A stretch of DNA of 64,000 bases from Amylostereum areolatum. Taxonomy: Eukaryota > Basidiomycota > Agaricomycetes > Russulales > Stereaceae. The notes below the pieces were generated by a model, which worked only from the letters and a program-made list of their open reading frames with translations, searched no databases and was not told the DNA's origin. Location: positions 124,001 through 188,000 of the forward strand of contig SAXG01000027.1 of NCBI GenBank assembly GCA_012932865.1. The letters are read 5' to 3'. Shown in pieces: positions 32,630 to 44,444 of the stretch; positions within the stretch are counted from its first letter, which is position 1; each line of letters starts with the position of its first letter. The position numbers and the translations under genes were made by a program.

Positions 32630-33463
32630 ATGGAAGCCCGCACAGCGACCCTCTCGCGAAAAACAAGCGAAACATCTGTCGAGGTCTCTATCAACCTCGA
32701 CTGCCAACCAGGCTCCGCCAATGTCCAAACCATCGAGATCTCCACAGGAATCGGCTTCCTCGACCATGTACGCCCTCGCCCGCAATCACACCATTTACCC
32801 CCCGACGAACACCGTCGCAATTCATAGATGTACACCGCACTCGCCAAACACAGCGGCATGTCGCTGACCCTCAAGGCCAAGGGCGATCTTTGGATCGACG
32901 ACCACCATACCGCTGATACGTCCCGTTTCCCCCCACCCTCTATCCAGTCCTTCGTCTCACCACCGTTCGTTCACACAGGACACTGCGATAGCTCTCGGAA
33001 CCGCTTTCAAACAGGCATTAGGCGAGGTTCGAGGGATTCGCCGCTACGGCACCGGCTTTGCTCCCCTCGACGAGGTACGCGCACCTTTCCATGCCATGGT
33101 GGGTCTACTTCGTCGCTCACGCCGCTACCAGGCCCTCTCCCGCGCCGTCATCGACATCTGTTCTCGCCCCTACTGTTTTACTGACCTAGGCCTGAAGCGA
33201 GAAAAGATCGGAGACCTTTCCACCGAGATGCTCCCCCACATCTTCTACTCTTTCGCCATAGCCTCCGGTGCCACTCTACATGTCGACGTTCTTCGCGGTG
33301 AGAACGACCATCACAGGTGGGACTTTGTGTGCTCCCCACTCTTCTTTGTAGTTGATAATTCTGCAGAGCGGAATCAGCATTCAAAGCGCTCGCGCTCGCG
33401 ATCCGCCAGGCGATAGAGCGCACAGGCGGGAGCGATGTTCCCAGTACAAAAGGCGTCCTATAG
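32630..33463 (+). CDS. HIS3: Imidazoleglycerol-phosphate dehydratase (histidine biosynthesis)
   Basis: Catalyses dehydration of imidazole glycerol phosphate to imidazole acetol phosphate. Exon 1 (32630-32767) carries [14 protein letters not shown] and GIGFLDH. Exon 2 (32828-32915) has [20 protein letters not shown] and DDHHTA. Then come [73 protein letters not shown] and [19 protein letters not shown], ending STKGVL. The manganese-binding HHTAED is assembled only if the intron 32916-32976 is AT-AC (G, then atacgt...cacac, then AG). No GT-AG pair keeps frame, and a GC-AG alternative drops two conserved residues. Length (about 205 residues) is normal. A transposon end lies 79 bp upstream. Confidence 0.93.
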
Positions 33464-33609
33464 CGCATACTCGCGAACGCCACGGTTGTGCAGACATTCT
33501 GCGGAGAGAAGAAGTCGCATTAAATATGGTTTTCAAATCCATCCATGTATTACTTCGAGACGATAGATACACACTAGCGCGTTGTACCGGGAATCCATCC
33601 AATCCAAGT

Positions 33610-36600
33610 CTAACTCCACAAAAGGCATCGTTTCTCTGGCGGAGGGTTGAGCTAGCATTTACCCCTGGCGTCAGCAAACATACGGCGGAATGTCCGGCAA
33701 ATATCACCTTGGAACCGACAGGGCAGTCAAATGCCTTGGCGAACTCGGGGACGTTATACAGTGTTCCCTCCACGCGGAACTCGTTTGGCGAGTGAGGATC
33801 GGTTCGTACACGTTGAACCTGGAAGCGATCATGTCTATTCAGGGATCCATGCAAGGGCAAGTAGGGAAAGCGCGCACCAATGAAGCGGGCTTGATGTTCT
33901 CCGCCCACTCACGGCCGAAAGATATAAAGAAGAGTTGCTCCCTGTACAGTCACGGTCAGCCGCAGGTGGCGACCAACCAGGCAGATGTCTACGTACCTTG
34001 TAAAGTTGAGGCCTGGAAGGAGATACTCGTGGCCGGCCTGGTAGGACTCCTCATACTGGGCTTTCCAGGCGCGGTATGTCTGGATGATACCGCTGTCCCC
34101 GATATTCTCGCCGGAGGTCCTGCAATAACTTCAGCGTCGGGCGGAGGGTGATAAAAGCAGCAGAGCGTACAAGTTTCCCTAAGAAAAGTAATGTGTCAAC
34201 GCTTTGTCGAAGCCCGGAAGTGTAAAACGCGCTTACATTCACGTAGACGTTTTCACCCTTGTCATCCAGGACGTAGTATGCTGCAAGGAGGTCAGTAATC
34301 TGTGGACAGTCCCAAAGAGCAAACGGCGTACAAGAGTACTGTTTCTCCATGCAGCTCGCCTTCTTATTGAAACCCTCGCTTGTGGCGTTGGTCCACCACT
34401 CTTCTAGCTTGCCATCTTGGTTGTACAGACGACCAGCGGAATCAAAAGCATGCTACGCAATTTTTTTTAGCTGCCTTCTATGGAACGCTCGCTCCTGCCG
34501 CTTACCGTTAACTCATGAGCAGCGACCATTCCGAATGCGCCATATTGAAGATACGAAGGCCTACTCTGGGTGTAAACGATGATGCTAATGCCGAATCAAG
34601 ATACGATTCTTACCAGTCTTTAGAGAAAAATGGAGGACGCATGATGCCTGCGGGGAAGACGATCTGCGAGATCTCAGCACGAGTAAGAGGGTAAGTGCCA
34701 AGACCGATGCCTACCTCATTTCCTGGAGGATTGTAATACGCATTTACTGTCGCCGGGGTCATTTCCCAGCCCTGGAGATCTCGCTGCTTTCCCAAGGTTT
34801 GCCATGTCTTATACACATCACTAGCACTGGCGGAGACCATGTTGTCGAAGAAGGTGTGTTTGTCGATCTTCACCAGGCTGTAGTATGCCAAAAGCGACTC
34901 CGCACGCGTCGTGTTGGGAGAGAGCGGGTATCCCACTTTGATACGGAGCGCATCGGCCTGTTGACCGGTGTTTTAGCTATTCTATCGTCAACGCAAGGTG
35001 TAAGAAGTACCTTGTTGGCAGCCGCCGCGGCAGACTCTTCATCCATCCAGGGAATATTCTCGAGGGATGCCTTGAATGACTTTACAATGTCTACCGGAGA
35101 GAAGGTTAAGATGTGTGCCGTTTCCCGCACGTGAGAAATCGCACCCTTGATGACCTTTGTGCCCCTATCTTTCGACTCCGCTCCAAAAGTCTCGTTGACG
35201 AAGAATCTTCCGGCTGCGAAGCCAAGCGCTTGGTCGACCTTGTTGACACAAAATTCGGCGCGGTCGCCTACGGCGCCAGGTTTGATACCCTGGAGGAACT
35301 CTTGCAGGCTGCGCACGGCCTTCCAGGACTCGGTTTTCATCGACAACAACGGAGCAAGCGAAAGAGAGGCTCGAGTGACGAAGTAGGCCTCGAGAACCTC
35401 ATCTTCCGTCTCGTCCAGGATATCGGCAAGGGATGTCACGTAGGCGGGATAGGTTATAACGACTTCCTCCGGATAGTTGCGCGGGTTGAACGAAGCAAAA
35501 TAGTTTCCAAAATTGATTTGCTTCAAAGTGCCGGTGAGATTGGAGATTGGAACCTTGTTGTATGTGCCGAACGGATCTTGGTACAGTTTGTCACTGAAAA
35601 CGTCATTAGGGCGCCTGTAATCAAAAACGTAACGGATGAGCCATACAGATCCAAGCTAGCGCGCGCCAGCTTCCTCTCGAACTTGGTGACTTTGTGCGCA
35701 AGCGTTTCCGGGTCCACAGGCCTGGGCTTACTGCCACCGTCATCACCGTCGTCATCACCTCCCCACGGAGGCCATGGCCAAGGGGGCCAGACATTGGCCG
35801 CATCGCCGTTCACCACCACCGGTTTGTCTGCGATTTCGTGCTCAGGACGTGCGGAGCCCAGACTCGCATCTGTTGGGATAACTTCATCCTCGTCACCGAT
35901 ATCGGCAGTAAGCCAGTGTTCAGGATTTTCGACCTGTTTTTTCGAGAGAGAGACCCGGAGCTCCTCAAACTCGTGTGCCAGGCGGGCAGATGCGGACTCG
36001 TCGTCATTGTAGAGCGAGGAAATCAGCCGGGAGAGAACATTTCGATACAAGGCACGAATAGATTTGTCCTCGAAGTATTCCTGATGACCAAGTCAGCCCT
36101 CAACTCGCGCAAACGACCATCTCGAGAAATAATACCTTGGATGGCAGCCCGAAACTGCCTGGCTGACTGAACCACAAAACCATGAAGTTGGGGTCAACCG
36201 CGGCGTCACCCTCGATGGAGAGGTCAAAGAGCCCGGGAAGGCCTGTAAATGCGTTGGCCCAGGAAAACCATGCATACAGTTCAAGAAAAGCGTTACCTTT
36301 GGAGTGAAGATACGCCAGGGCCGCCGTGAGCCCGTCCCGTTTCTTGTCCGCGTCAGATACACTAGACTGGATTTCAGTACTGTCCCCACGGAAGAGGCCT
36401 TTGATGACCCGGGACACTTCCTTCAGCGGCCCCTCGCCAAATTCGTCTAAGGTATCCTCATCCGTGCAAGACGTATAAGCGCTGCGAAGTTTGGAGAGGA
36501 GTTTCTCGTCGGCTGATGAAGAAACATCGAAGGAAAAGGAGCTTCCTTCTTCGAGGATGCCACGAACGATTTCCTGGTTCTCTTGGAAAAGCACGTTGAA

Positions 36601-37295
36601 GATACCGAGACGTCCCTTGTCAGAAGGCAGTGGGTGGGATTTGCGCCATCCACCAGCTGAGAACACAAATCAACGTTAACATTTCTTCCAAGAGAACGAG
36701 GACGAGAAAGACACGAACTAACGAAATCATAGAAATTCTCGCACGGGTCCTGAGTTACGTCGAGGGAGGACAAGATTGCGGCAGAGAGCTTGACACAATC
36801 CGCAGTCAGGCAAGCATCCTTGATACTGAATTAATACGGCGTCTATGAGACACATGGGAAACACGCACCTCATGTGGAGGGGCAGTTGGAGCAGGCGGTG
36901 CGACAGTAACGGTTTCGATAACGGTGGTTGGAACGGGGACGATGCTAGTGACGGTGATTTCGCGGGACGGAGGTAATCCGGGAGGCGGTTTAGCCTTTAA
37001 CTTGTGTTCTGCGCCGGCGAAAAGACCAATGAAGACGGAGCTGAGGATAAGGAAGGCGAGGAGGAGGACGAGAAGGAGCTTGTTGAGAGCCGTGAGCGGT
37101 TCGTGAACGAGAGCGCCGAGGCGGTCGAGGAAGGAAGGGTGACGTTGATGGTGGATATCGGATGGGTCGTTGTGATCGTTGAGGAGAGGGGCAGACTCTG
37201 GGAATAGACGGTGAGCGGGGTTTGCAAATGCAGGGGGCAGGCGGGGTGAGCCAAGTACCTTCGTCGGTAGACGGTCTCGGGTCCCTATCCGCCAT
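33610..37295 (-). CDS. M13-family zinc metallopeptidase (neprilysin/ECE-like), type II membrane protein
   Basis: Exon 1 (MADRDPRPSTDE) splices to a cytoplasmic segment (ESAPLLNDHNDPSDIHH). A signal anchor (LLLVLLLAFLILSSVFIGLF) and a Pro/Thr stalk follow. The ectodomain has VTQDPCENFYDFASGGWRK and the typical M13 N-terminal lobe. It also has NAYYNPPGNE joined to IVFPAGIMRPPFF, the zinc site HELTH (GMVAAHELT then H, split by an intron) and the glutamate ligand region GENIGDSGIIQTYRAW. It ends in VEGTLYNVPEFAKAFDCPVG and CLLWS, the conserved C-x2-W end of the family. An Asp/Trp/Pro-rich insertion (35700-35900) interrupts the lobe. Introns include a 51-nt open one inside NE-IVFPAG, and an 8-nt exon (34171-34178) encodes most of Gly-Asn-Leu. 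Probable extracellular or vacuolar oligopeptidase. Confidence 0.9.
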
Positions 37296-37508
37296 GGTGG
37301 GAGGGCACCTGAGCAGACGCCTTTGCGAAAAGCGATGGGGTATGCGTTGAAGTTGAGCAAGACGACGACGACGGAGGTTACGAGTTGACGGTCGTCGATG
37401 AGGAGAAGCCGCGCGCGGCGCGTTGTGCTCGTGCGCGCCGGGTGGCAACGGCCCGACGGCCGGATGACGGATTTCGGCGGGGAGCGAGTCGACTCGCCTC
37501 TGCTTTCT

Positions 37509-39192
37509 ATGGCCCTCTCCCTCGCCCGGCAGTCCTCTGCCTCGCGCACTCTTCGCATCGCGGCGACCGCGTCTCTCTCCCGCAAGCCTCCCCCGAGAAG
37601 GCTTATTTTCAGCTACTTCAAAAAGCGTCAGCCTCTAAAGCCAGCTCCCCAGCCCATTCTCTCCCAAGACGACCTCTTCCACCCCTTCTCTCAATCACCT
37701 TTCCCTGCAGTCCGTGCACGCGGAGAGGCAATTCGCTCTCTTGCACCATGCCCCGTTTGCGCTTCGGATCATGACCACGTACATGCACATACCAAGGCCT
37801 CACCTCGTGCGGTCGCATTCGAATGTCCGGATTGTGGTTGGCCCACTCATTGCAGTGAAGAGCATTGGGCTGCCGATGAGCAACATGAAAAGTACTGCTT
37901 TCGTTTGCGCGAAGTGAATGAAGACGAGCACGACCTCCGCAGTGGACGTCGCTTGCGCGAGTTCGAACTTCCAGGTCCGCATTCGTTGTCATGACCGGTC
38001 CTTTAGCTTATTCTTATTCCGATACTAGGTCTACAAGACACCGATGCCGCCATCTCGTTCTCGAACTGGGATGTTTTCTGGTATACTCGTGGCTTCCCTT
38101 CCATGGATACGGAGCGCTCGCGAAGGCATGCCAGCAAGTTGCTCACCTACCCAATAACGATCGGCTCGGTCATCCACCAATACAGCAACCTGACTTTGAG
38201 CAACCAACGCCTCACTACAGAAGGAAGCCGATCCATAGCCGGTCTGTTCATGCATCTACTCGGCGTCCCACCGCTCTGACATCTATCCTGCAGCTCTTCG
38301 ACACACTCTTCACGGACCCACCGGTACACCGGAAACTGAAGAGGCTTCCGCTGACAAGCCTCAAATGCGCATTTTTGTCCTTGGAGCGCGTGCAGAGTCC
38401 TCCCTCCCTCCGCATGCATGGGAACAACTCTGTCTTCTGTTCCCAGCAGCCCTCTTCCATGTCTATTTCATTGGACCTCAGGTCTCCCTGCCAAGGCCCC
38501 CCAATGCAGATGCCCCCAAACCCAAGCCAGCACCGGAGCCAAAAGCAACATCCGGCGTCGATGCAACCTCCCAGACCACGCCTGTGAAGGCAGAAGAGGA
38601 AAAGCCGGTGTACGTCCCCAACGTGTACGAACCCCCCACGCCTGCTCCTATCGTCCGTCATCGTCGTGCACGGTCATCCATTGAGCGCTATGGTGTCCCC
38701 TCGTATACGGTACCCTACACTCCTCAACTTACCATTACCGGTATGCAATGCAAGTACGACGAGGTGCACGCTCAGTTCCAGGAGACCTTCGACCCGTACA
38801 CCGACCTCTTTTTTCTGTTTTCTCCTGGACTGGGCTTCCCTTCGCCTAACTCGATATCGGAGACGACCGGCGAACCTTTACTTCAGGTAGCATCCCCGAC
38901 CGAATGGGGTCCTGTTCTTCCCCTGCTGCTCGCGAGCAAATGTCCCATTTTCGTCACCGGTTTCTCCCCCGCGGACGTCGAACGCGATGTCAAATCCCTC
39001 TCCACCGCGCCCGGCGTCGCAGGCGAATTTGACTGGGTGATCACTCCTGGAGAAAACGCGTTTGGCAGTGAGAAGTGGGAGGTTGCTGATTTCGACCCGA
39101 GGGTGATGGTGAAGACAAACTGGGGCGTGTGGGGCATACGAGGGAAGAGGCGGGATGTGCAGAAGAGGAGTTTCTTTGGCTTTAAGTACTAG
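37509..39192 (+). CDS. MSS51: Mss51-like mitochondrial COX1 translation regulator
   Basis: The N-terminus (MALSLARQSSASRTLRIAAT) is a good mitochondrial presequence; an upstream in-frame ATG at 37398 exists but lengthens it without gain. The zinc-finger region matches Mss51: CPVCASDHDHVHAH, FECPDCGWPTHCSEEHW and HEKYC. The body follows with ELPGLQDTDAAISFSNWDVF, WYTRGFPSMDTERSRRHASK, LLTYPITIGSVIHQYS, HAWEQLCLLFPAALFHVYFI and GVPSYTVPYTPQLTITG. In yeast Mss51 activates COX1 mRNA translation and binds newly made Cox1. Three exons; introns near 37974 and 38243 join without frame problems. It is divergent from the M13 peptidase with 213 bp between starts. Confidence 0.92.
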
Positions 39193-39299
39193 TCGATATT
39201 TTTCGTAATCTAATGCATCCTCGCTCTCACCGAGCGCTGTGAGCGGTACAGTGAGTAGACCGAAGGACTTCAGTGATACTTAGGTTAAATTTTGAACAA

Positions 39300-39900
39300 C
39301 TAGCAGATACCCGTGCTTCGCACGGCATGTTTCAATGCAAGAACCTCTGGAGAACAAATTATCATATTCATAAGGTTCACAGTCCCGTTATGCCCGTGGG
39401 CCAGTACCCACCGTGGCATGCAACTTCTTCCCGTTCCTCCTCCTCCCGTGGGCCCGCTCCCCCCGTGGGCCAGTGCCCCCCCCTCCCCCTATTGTTGACA
39501 GCCCCGCCTCTGCACCCTTCATTTATTGCGTAGCCCATGGAATGGAGCTACCGGCCTCTATGGCCCCCTCCCCCTCCTGCCCCGAACCCCTTGTTGCCTT
39601 TCTCTACTTAATATTATGGGTTAGGAATTTCCCCACGCCACTAACCCTAACCCCATCACCCACACTGGTACCCCATTCGGGTTCCCCCTTAGCCCGTGCT
39701 TGTTTTGTAGTAGATTTGAATAAAAATGTACTTTTGACCGAAAACATCTAAAATAAGCGAAAGGGTAGCCAAGAAACATTGCGAAGCCGAGTCGCCGAGT
39801 CGCCGATCACAGGGTCCGGCGCCTAGTTTGGCAGCCCGACCTGTACCCACTTGAGTATATATACATTACCCGTGCTATTTATTCTCCAGTGGCTTGATCA
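39300..39900 (-). mobile_element. Helitron-like 3' terminus, probable non-autonomous copy
   Basis: Read on the minus strand, 39325-39300 is ccgtgcgaagcacgg, a perfect 6-bp stem with a 3-nt loop. It is followed 7 nt later by CTAG, and the next base outside is T. A short GC hairpin just before CTRR, with insertion next to T, is the hallmark of Helitron 3' ends. The element would extend to the right, but I could not fix its TC 5' end; 39900 is only a guess. The interior is C-rich low-complexity DNA and encodes no RepHel protein. It lies 108 bp past the MSS51 stop. Confidence 0.55.
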
Positions 39901-40188
39901 GTTGGTTATAAGTACAGGTGTTGCTGGAATGTTCGAGAAATGACTACACACTTGGCTAGTACGCGCGTCTCGCGGATGAGCAAGCTTTGTCACTTGTGTT
40001 TGTCTTGTCTTATGTCTTATGTCACGTGACACAAACAGGTTCCTTTATATTATTAAGGATGTTGAGGGTCACGTGGTCGCGTGTATTGCACCGTGCCGCG
40101 AAAGGCGCGTCGCGTTGTTGACTGCTATGAACGATCATTTTACCTTCAACTCTGTCCCCGCCATTACACCCGCCTCCCCGCCCACCAC

Positions 40189-42615
40189 ATGGTCTATCTC
40201 CGCCCACCACATCTCGCATCCGCCACTCGTCCATCCTATGCCGATGCTTACAACAACATTCTCGCTGCCCACAGACGCTCCCCCCACACCTCCGCCTCGT
40301 CCGTCATTATCCTCGTCGCCCCCGACGTCGACGCTCTTTGCGCTTCCAAGATTCTCGGTGAACTATTCAAACAGGACGACATTATGCACCGTATCATTCC
40401 CGTGTCTGGAATCTCCCATTTGGAACAGATGCGAGATGAACTCCTGACGTATGCTGAGGTGCGCGACGCTCCGTTTATGAAACGCCAGTCCTCTGATGGA
40501 GTGTACAGCTACATACGCTCATCATGCTGAACATGGGCGCAATTCTCGACTTGCCTTCACCCGAATGGTTTGGCGATTTTGCCACCGACCTTCGCGTGCA
40601 CGTCATCGACTCGAGCCGGCCGCAGAATCTGTCCAGTCTGTTCGGCGGAGGGGATGCAGGGGAGCGGATTCTCGTATGGGATGACGGTGGTGCAGATAAG
40701 CTGGAGGATGCGCGGAAAGCTTGGGAAACGTTGGCGGTATGTCACCTAGCTCTCTAGCACGAGGGTGATTCATGAACCAGGAATGGACAGTACGAGCCGG
40801 AACCCGACTCGGATGAGGACTCCGACGACGATGAACTCCCGGAAGTCCCGGAAGACGGCGACGAATACGACGATAGCAGTACTTCTGGCAAGCGGAGATC
40901 GCTAGGTGACGGCAGTCACAGTCCTGGGAAGCGACAACGGCTGGAAGATGTGCGTTTCACGTTCTGCATACGCCCTTTGGCTGACAGGCCCCGAAGAAAC
41001 CCCATCGGATATCACGCGAACAACGAGACATGTTCCACGGGCGTCTCGACAAACATTACATGTCCGGCACATGGCACGCCCAAAGCACAGCGGGGACGGT
41101 TTACATCCTTGCCACGACGCTTGAGCGCGCAGACAACGAATTTTTATGGTGAGTCTGCCAGTGTATTTCTTTCCTCCTTTCTGCTGACACTATGTAGGCT
41201 TGCAATACTTGGCCTTACATTTCAGTACACTGCAGGGCGTATCGCCCGACCGAAATACAACGAGTTTCATGAGGCATATCGCGACGAAGTCTTTCGCCTG
41301 AACCCCTCGCCGCCCGCGAATGACGCCCATGGACTTGCTGCACTGGGACCGGACGACAACTCCCTGCGAGTAACCGACGAACTTCGTTTCGCGATGTTCC
41401 GGCACTGGACACTCTACGATGCAATGTATCACTCGAGCTACGTGGCGAGTAAGCTCGGTATCTGGAAAGAACAAGGCCGGAAACGTCTTATTGGACTACT
41501 CGCCAAGATGGGGTAAGCGTCCTACTTGGCCTCTTGATGCAAACATTGACTCATACATCATCTGGAAGGTTTTCCACAATGCAGACCCAACAATCTTACG
41601 CTCATATGGACATGGACCTCAAGCGGGACTTACGTTCCAAGCTCGAGGCTATTGCGCCCGAATATGGCATGGTGGACCTGTCATACCCGTCCTTCGTTCG
41701 CTGCTACGGATACCACATGCAGCCTCTTTCCGCCGTGGACGCGGTGGAAGCCCTTTACAGCGCTCCTCGATGCTGCAACAGGTGTGCACATGGAAGTTGA
41801 GATTGAAGGTGCGCGCCACGGTGGCGAATGGTTCGGCGGCGGACGAGTATGGAAAGCGCCAGGCAAGTGGAATGTCGAGGAAAGGCCGCGGAAGGCCGAC
41901 GACGGAGAGAGACAGGCGGGCGAGGATGTCCAAAATGACGAGGGCGAGGATGAGGATAGCAAGAATCGTGAACCGTGGCTAGTGAAGAACTTCTGGAATG
42001 CTTTCGACGCGCTATCCGAGTACGTCCAACGCTCCTTTCATGAATATAGCTGACGAGCGAAACTTTAGCACCAGCCGCTTGCGAGACGCACTATCTCTCG
42101 CAAAAGCCGTTCATAGCGCGATCATCCGTACGGGCTCGTCGATTATTGACAAGAACGATATCCGGATGCTCAGGGGTCACAGTGTGGTGCAGCTACGACA
42201 GGGTCCAGACCTGGTCCTGTTCACACATCCCGGTGTCTTGACTCGCCTCGGACTCTGGCTTGCGGATGCACTACGAGACCGTGTGGCGGGTACGAGCGTG
42301 GGGCGAAGAACGAAACGAAAAAGTATTCCATTGGTCCTAGCATGTCTAGATGAGCGTGCACACACCTACATTGTCGTCGGTATCACCGCTGCGCTCGGCT
42401 TCGACGATGTGATGAACAAGTACGTCGACCCCGTTTATTTTTGCTCTCGTGTTGACATGTTATGCAGCGAGTTCGGCCTTACGTTTCTCGACGCGAAGGA
42501 AGATTCTGGCGCGCGTACTCGGCATGGCTCTTTCGATACGAGCATTTTGGAAGTCAACGAGGCGGACTTCGAGAAGTTCCTTGTGGAGGTTTGCCGGGCC
42601 AAGGACAATCGGTAG
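40189..42615 (+). CDS. CDC45: Cdc45, replicative CMG helicase subunit
   Basis: Cdc45 joins MCM2-7 and GINS to form the replicative helicase. Starts MVYLRPPH. The degenerate DHH-phosphoesterase-like start (VIILVAPDVDALCASKIL) is followed by FKQDDIMHRIIPVSG and LIMLNMGAILDLP. Then come an acidic linker (EPDSDEDSDDDELPEVPED) with a basic KRRSLGDGSHSPGKRQRL patch, LTFQYTAGRI, FRHWTLYDAMYHSSYVASKL and PEYGMVDLSYPSFVRCYGY. The final part has DALSLAKAVHSAIIRTGSSI, HTYIVVGITAALGFDDVMNN and EFGLTFLDAKEDS. These are hallmark segments of Cdc45. About nine exons; frames join cleanly. It is convergent with the scramblase gene, only 92 bp between stops. Confidence 0.93.
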
Positions 42616-42707
42616 CCATGCACTCAGACCATACTACGATTATGTACATTTTAGAACTGTATCCATATATATTCGCCCTCTATCACGCCGAGTTCGTCAA
42701 GCTATTG

Positions 42708-44444
42708 CTATTCTCCAGAACTCCAAGAAAAGGACAACCTCGCGCTATGACTATAAACATATCAGCACAACCGAGGGATAGGCGAACATGGTAATACTCA
42801 CCTTCGGGTAAAATAGTCGAAGTCCAAGTTGACTGTCAAGCGTTTAGAAGCCTGTTCCGCATCATAATACATAAGTACAGCTTACCTGCCATGGCCAGAA
42901 CAAGCTGAGGAAAGAAGATAAGCAGCCTGTAAAACTGAAGAGTAAAGCAGCTTACGGCGCGTTCCTCCAGCGTGAGTGTGCCTGAGTTCACCGAGTTGAC
43001 TGCGGTTGGGTCGAGCTGATTGTTAGGCGGCGCGGGTTGAGCAAAGTTAACAGCGTATTTCCCTGGAAGAATACGTCGGTATAGATCTCGTCAACTTAGA
43101 ATAGTTGTTTCGCACCCGTGTCCGTAAAGATCTAGGAGGATAGACGTGAGTACTCCAACTGTCCCATAAGAAAAATCGTAAAGACATGCCTCGCGTCCCA
43201 AACCACGGAATACACGATTCACACTGGCGATCTCTTCTCCGTGAGCCCCGCGGAGGGCGAAGTTCCACGCCCACAGGCCTTCGTCGACTTTTGCAAATTG
43301 AGAGAAGGCATCATTGGCAGTGTCGGGTTCCGGCTGTGCTTCGCCGATGACAGAGAGAATCCGACGCTGGGGGTCTCTACATAGGCTAAGGCGTTGAGAA
43401 ATACGTGATCAAACTTTGCCGTAAGACGCGTACTTGAGAAAAAGATCATATCGACGGCGCCACAAGTGCCAGCTTTGCTGTCCCTCGGCAAATGTTTCGA
43501 GAACGGGTTCTTCGTCAACCGAGTCGTGTTCAGGAGATTCCTTCAGACGCTGGACAAACATCCGGGAGTTTATCCAGTCGAAAGGCCTTCGAATCTGTAA
43601 GATCGGCACTGGTGTCAATGTATGAGATGTACTTAATTCGGAATTTATTACACACCCAGAGTATGGGTGACCCGTCTTGGTCCATAACGATTGCGCGGAA
43701 AGGTCTATGAGTGCGAAATATTTGACGACCAATGGATGCTAGAAGTCCATGAGGCTCTTCTACGATAAAACCCAGCCGTTCACCTTCTGCGTTGGCTACC
43801 GATCGACAAGTCAGGTCTCAAGAGAGGTGGAGGAGCATGTAGGTTGTACTAACTAATTGTGTACTTGTTGGTCTGCTCAAATCCGATGAATATATTGAGC
43901 ATCTCAAGCTGCCTACATTGTTCGATGAGATAACTTGCCGTGCATGGTCGTCCATGCCAATATACCGCTTGAATGCGCACCTTGTTACAACCAACGAATT
44001 GTTTTTGAGCAGCAACCTCTTGAGGCCCTCCGGTGAGCCCAAAAGACGACGTTCGGAAGGCTCCCACAGCGGAGAGGTACTTGAAGATGGCTGGTCTTCT
44101 GTGGAGTAAGCTTCTCGGGCATTCTGGTCTAGTGAGTGGCGAAATGGGTTTTGAGGCGGGGGATTTCTGGACCTTCCTGAGCCTACATGATGACGGTTAG
44201 GGAAACGGGAGAGGGCATATTGTCTGAAAAACGGATGGGGATAGACGATGCGATTGTGAGGAAGAGGTGAAGAAAGACCCCTAGACAATCGGGAGAGCAT
44301 CAAGTCGTAGTCCAAGTCAAGTCCAAGTGTGCGGCAAGTTGGCGGCAGCCCGGCAGGAATGGCAGGAGGTAACTTGAGTAGTCGGGAGATCGGGAGGCGG
44401 TCCGACCTTTGTCCGGGACCCACCGAGTCCGAAGTCGCGCTCAT
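42708..44444 (-). CDS. Phospholipid scramblase family protein (mitochondrial, Aim25-like)
   Basis: Start ATG at 44444 (MSATSDSVGPGQ). The N-terminal 130 residues are basic, Ser/Pro-rich and without clear structure. The scramblase core follows: SLVVTRCVQAVYWHG-like, EMLNIFIGFEQTNKYTI, GEERLGF-type, QIFRTHRPFRAIVMDQDG and IRRPFDWINSRMFVQR. Next are QQSWHLWRRRYDLFL and, in the last exons, WAWNFALRGAHGEEIASVNR. It ends LVLAMAVNLDFDYFTR then SHSARLSFSW. The 3' part needs a 51-nt intron (42905-42955, open and a multiple of three), a 19-nt exon (42886-42904) and two more introns. Family members are membrane-associated proteins; fungal Aim25 is mitochondrial. The start is 97 bp from that of mitochondrial IF2. 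Confidence 0.88.

Noticed and set aside
37398..37508. Upstream in-frame ATG for MSS51
   Set aside because: It adds a segment with acidic residues; the ATG at 37509 gives a typical mitochondrial presequence.
39635..39655. Telomere-like ccctaacccc
   Set aside because: Only two imperfect units; expected by chance in C-rich DNA.
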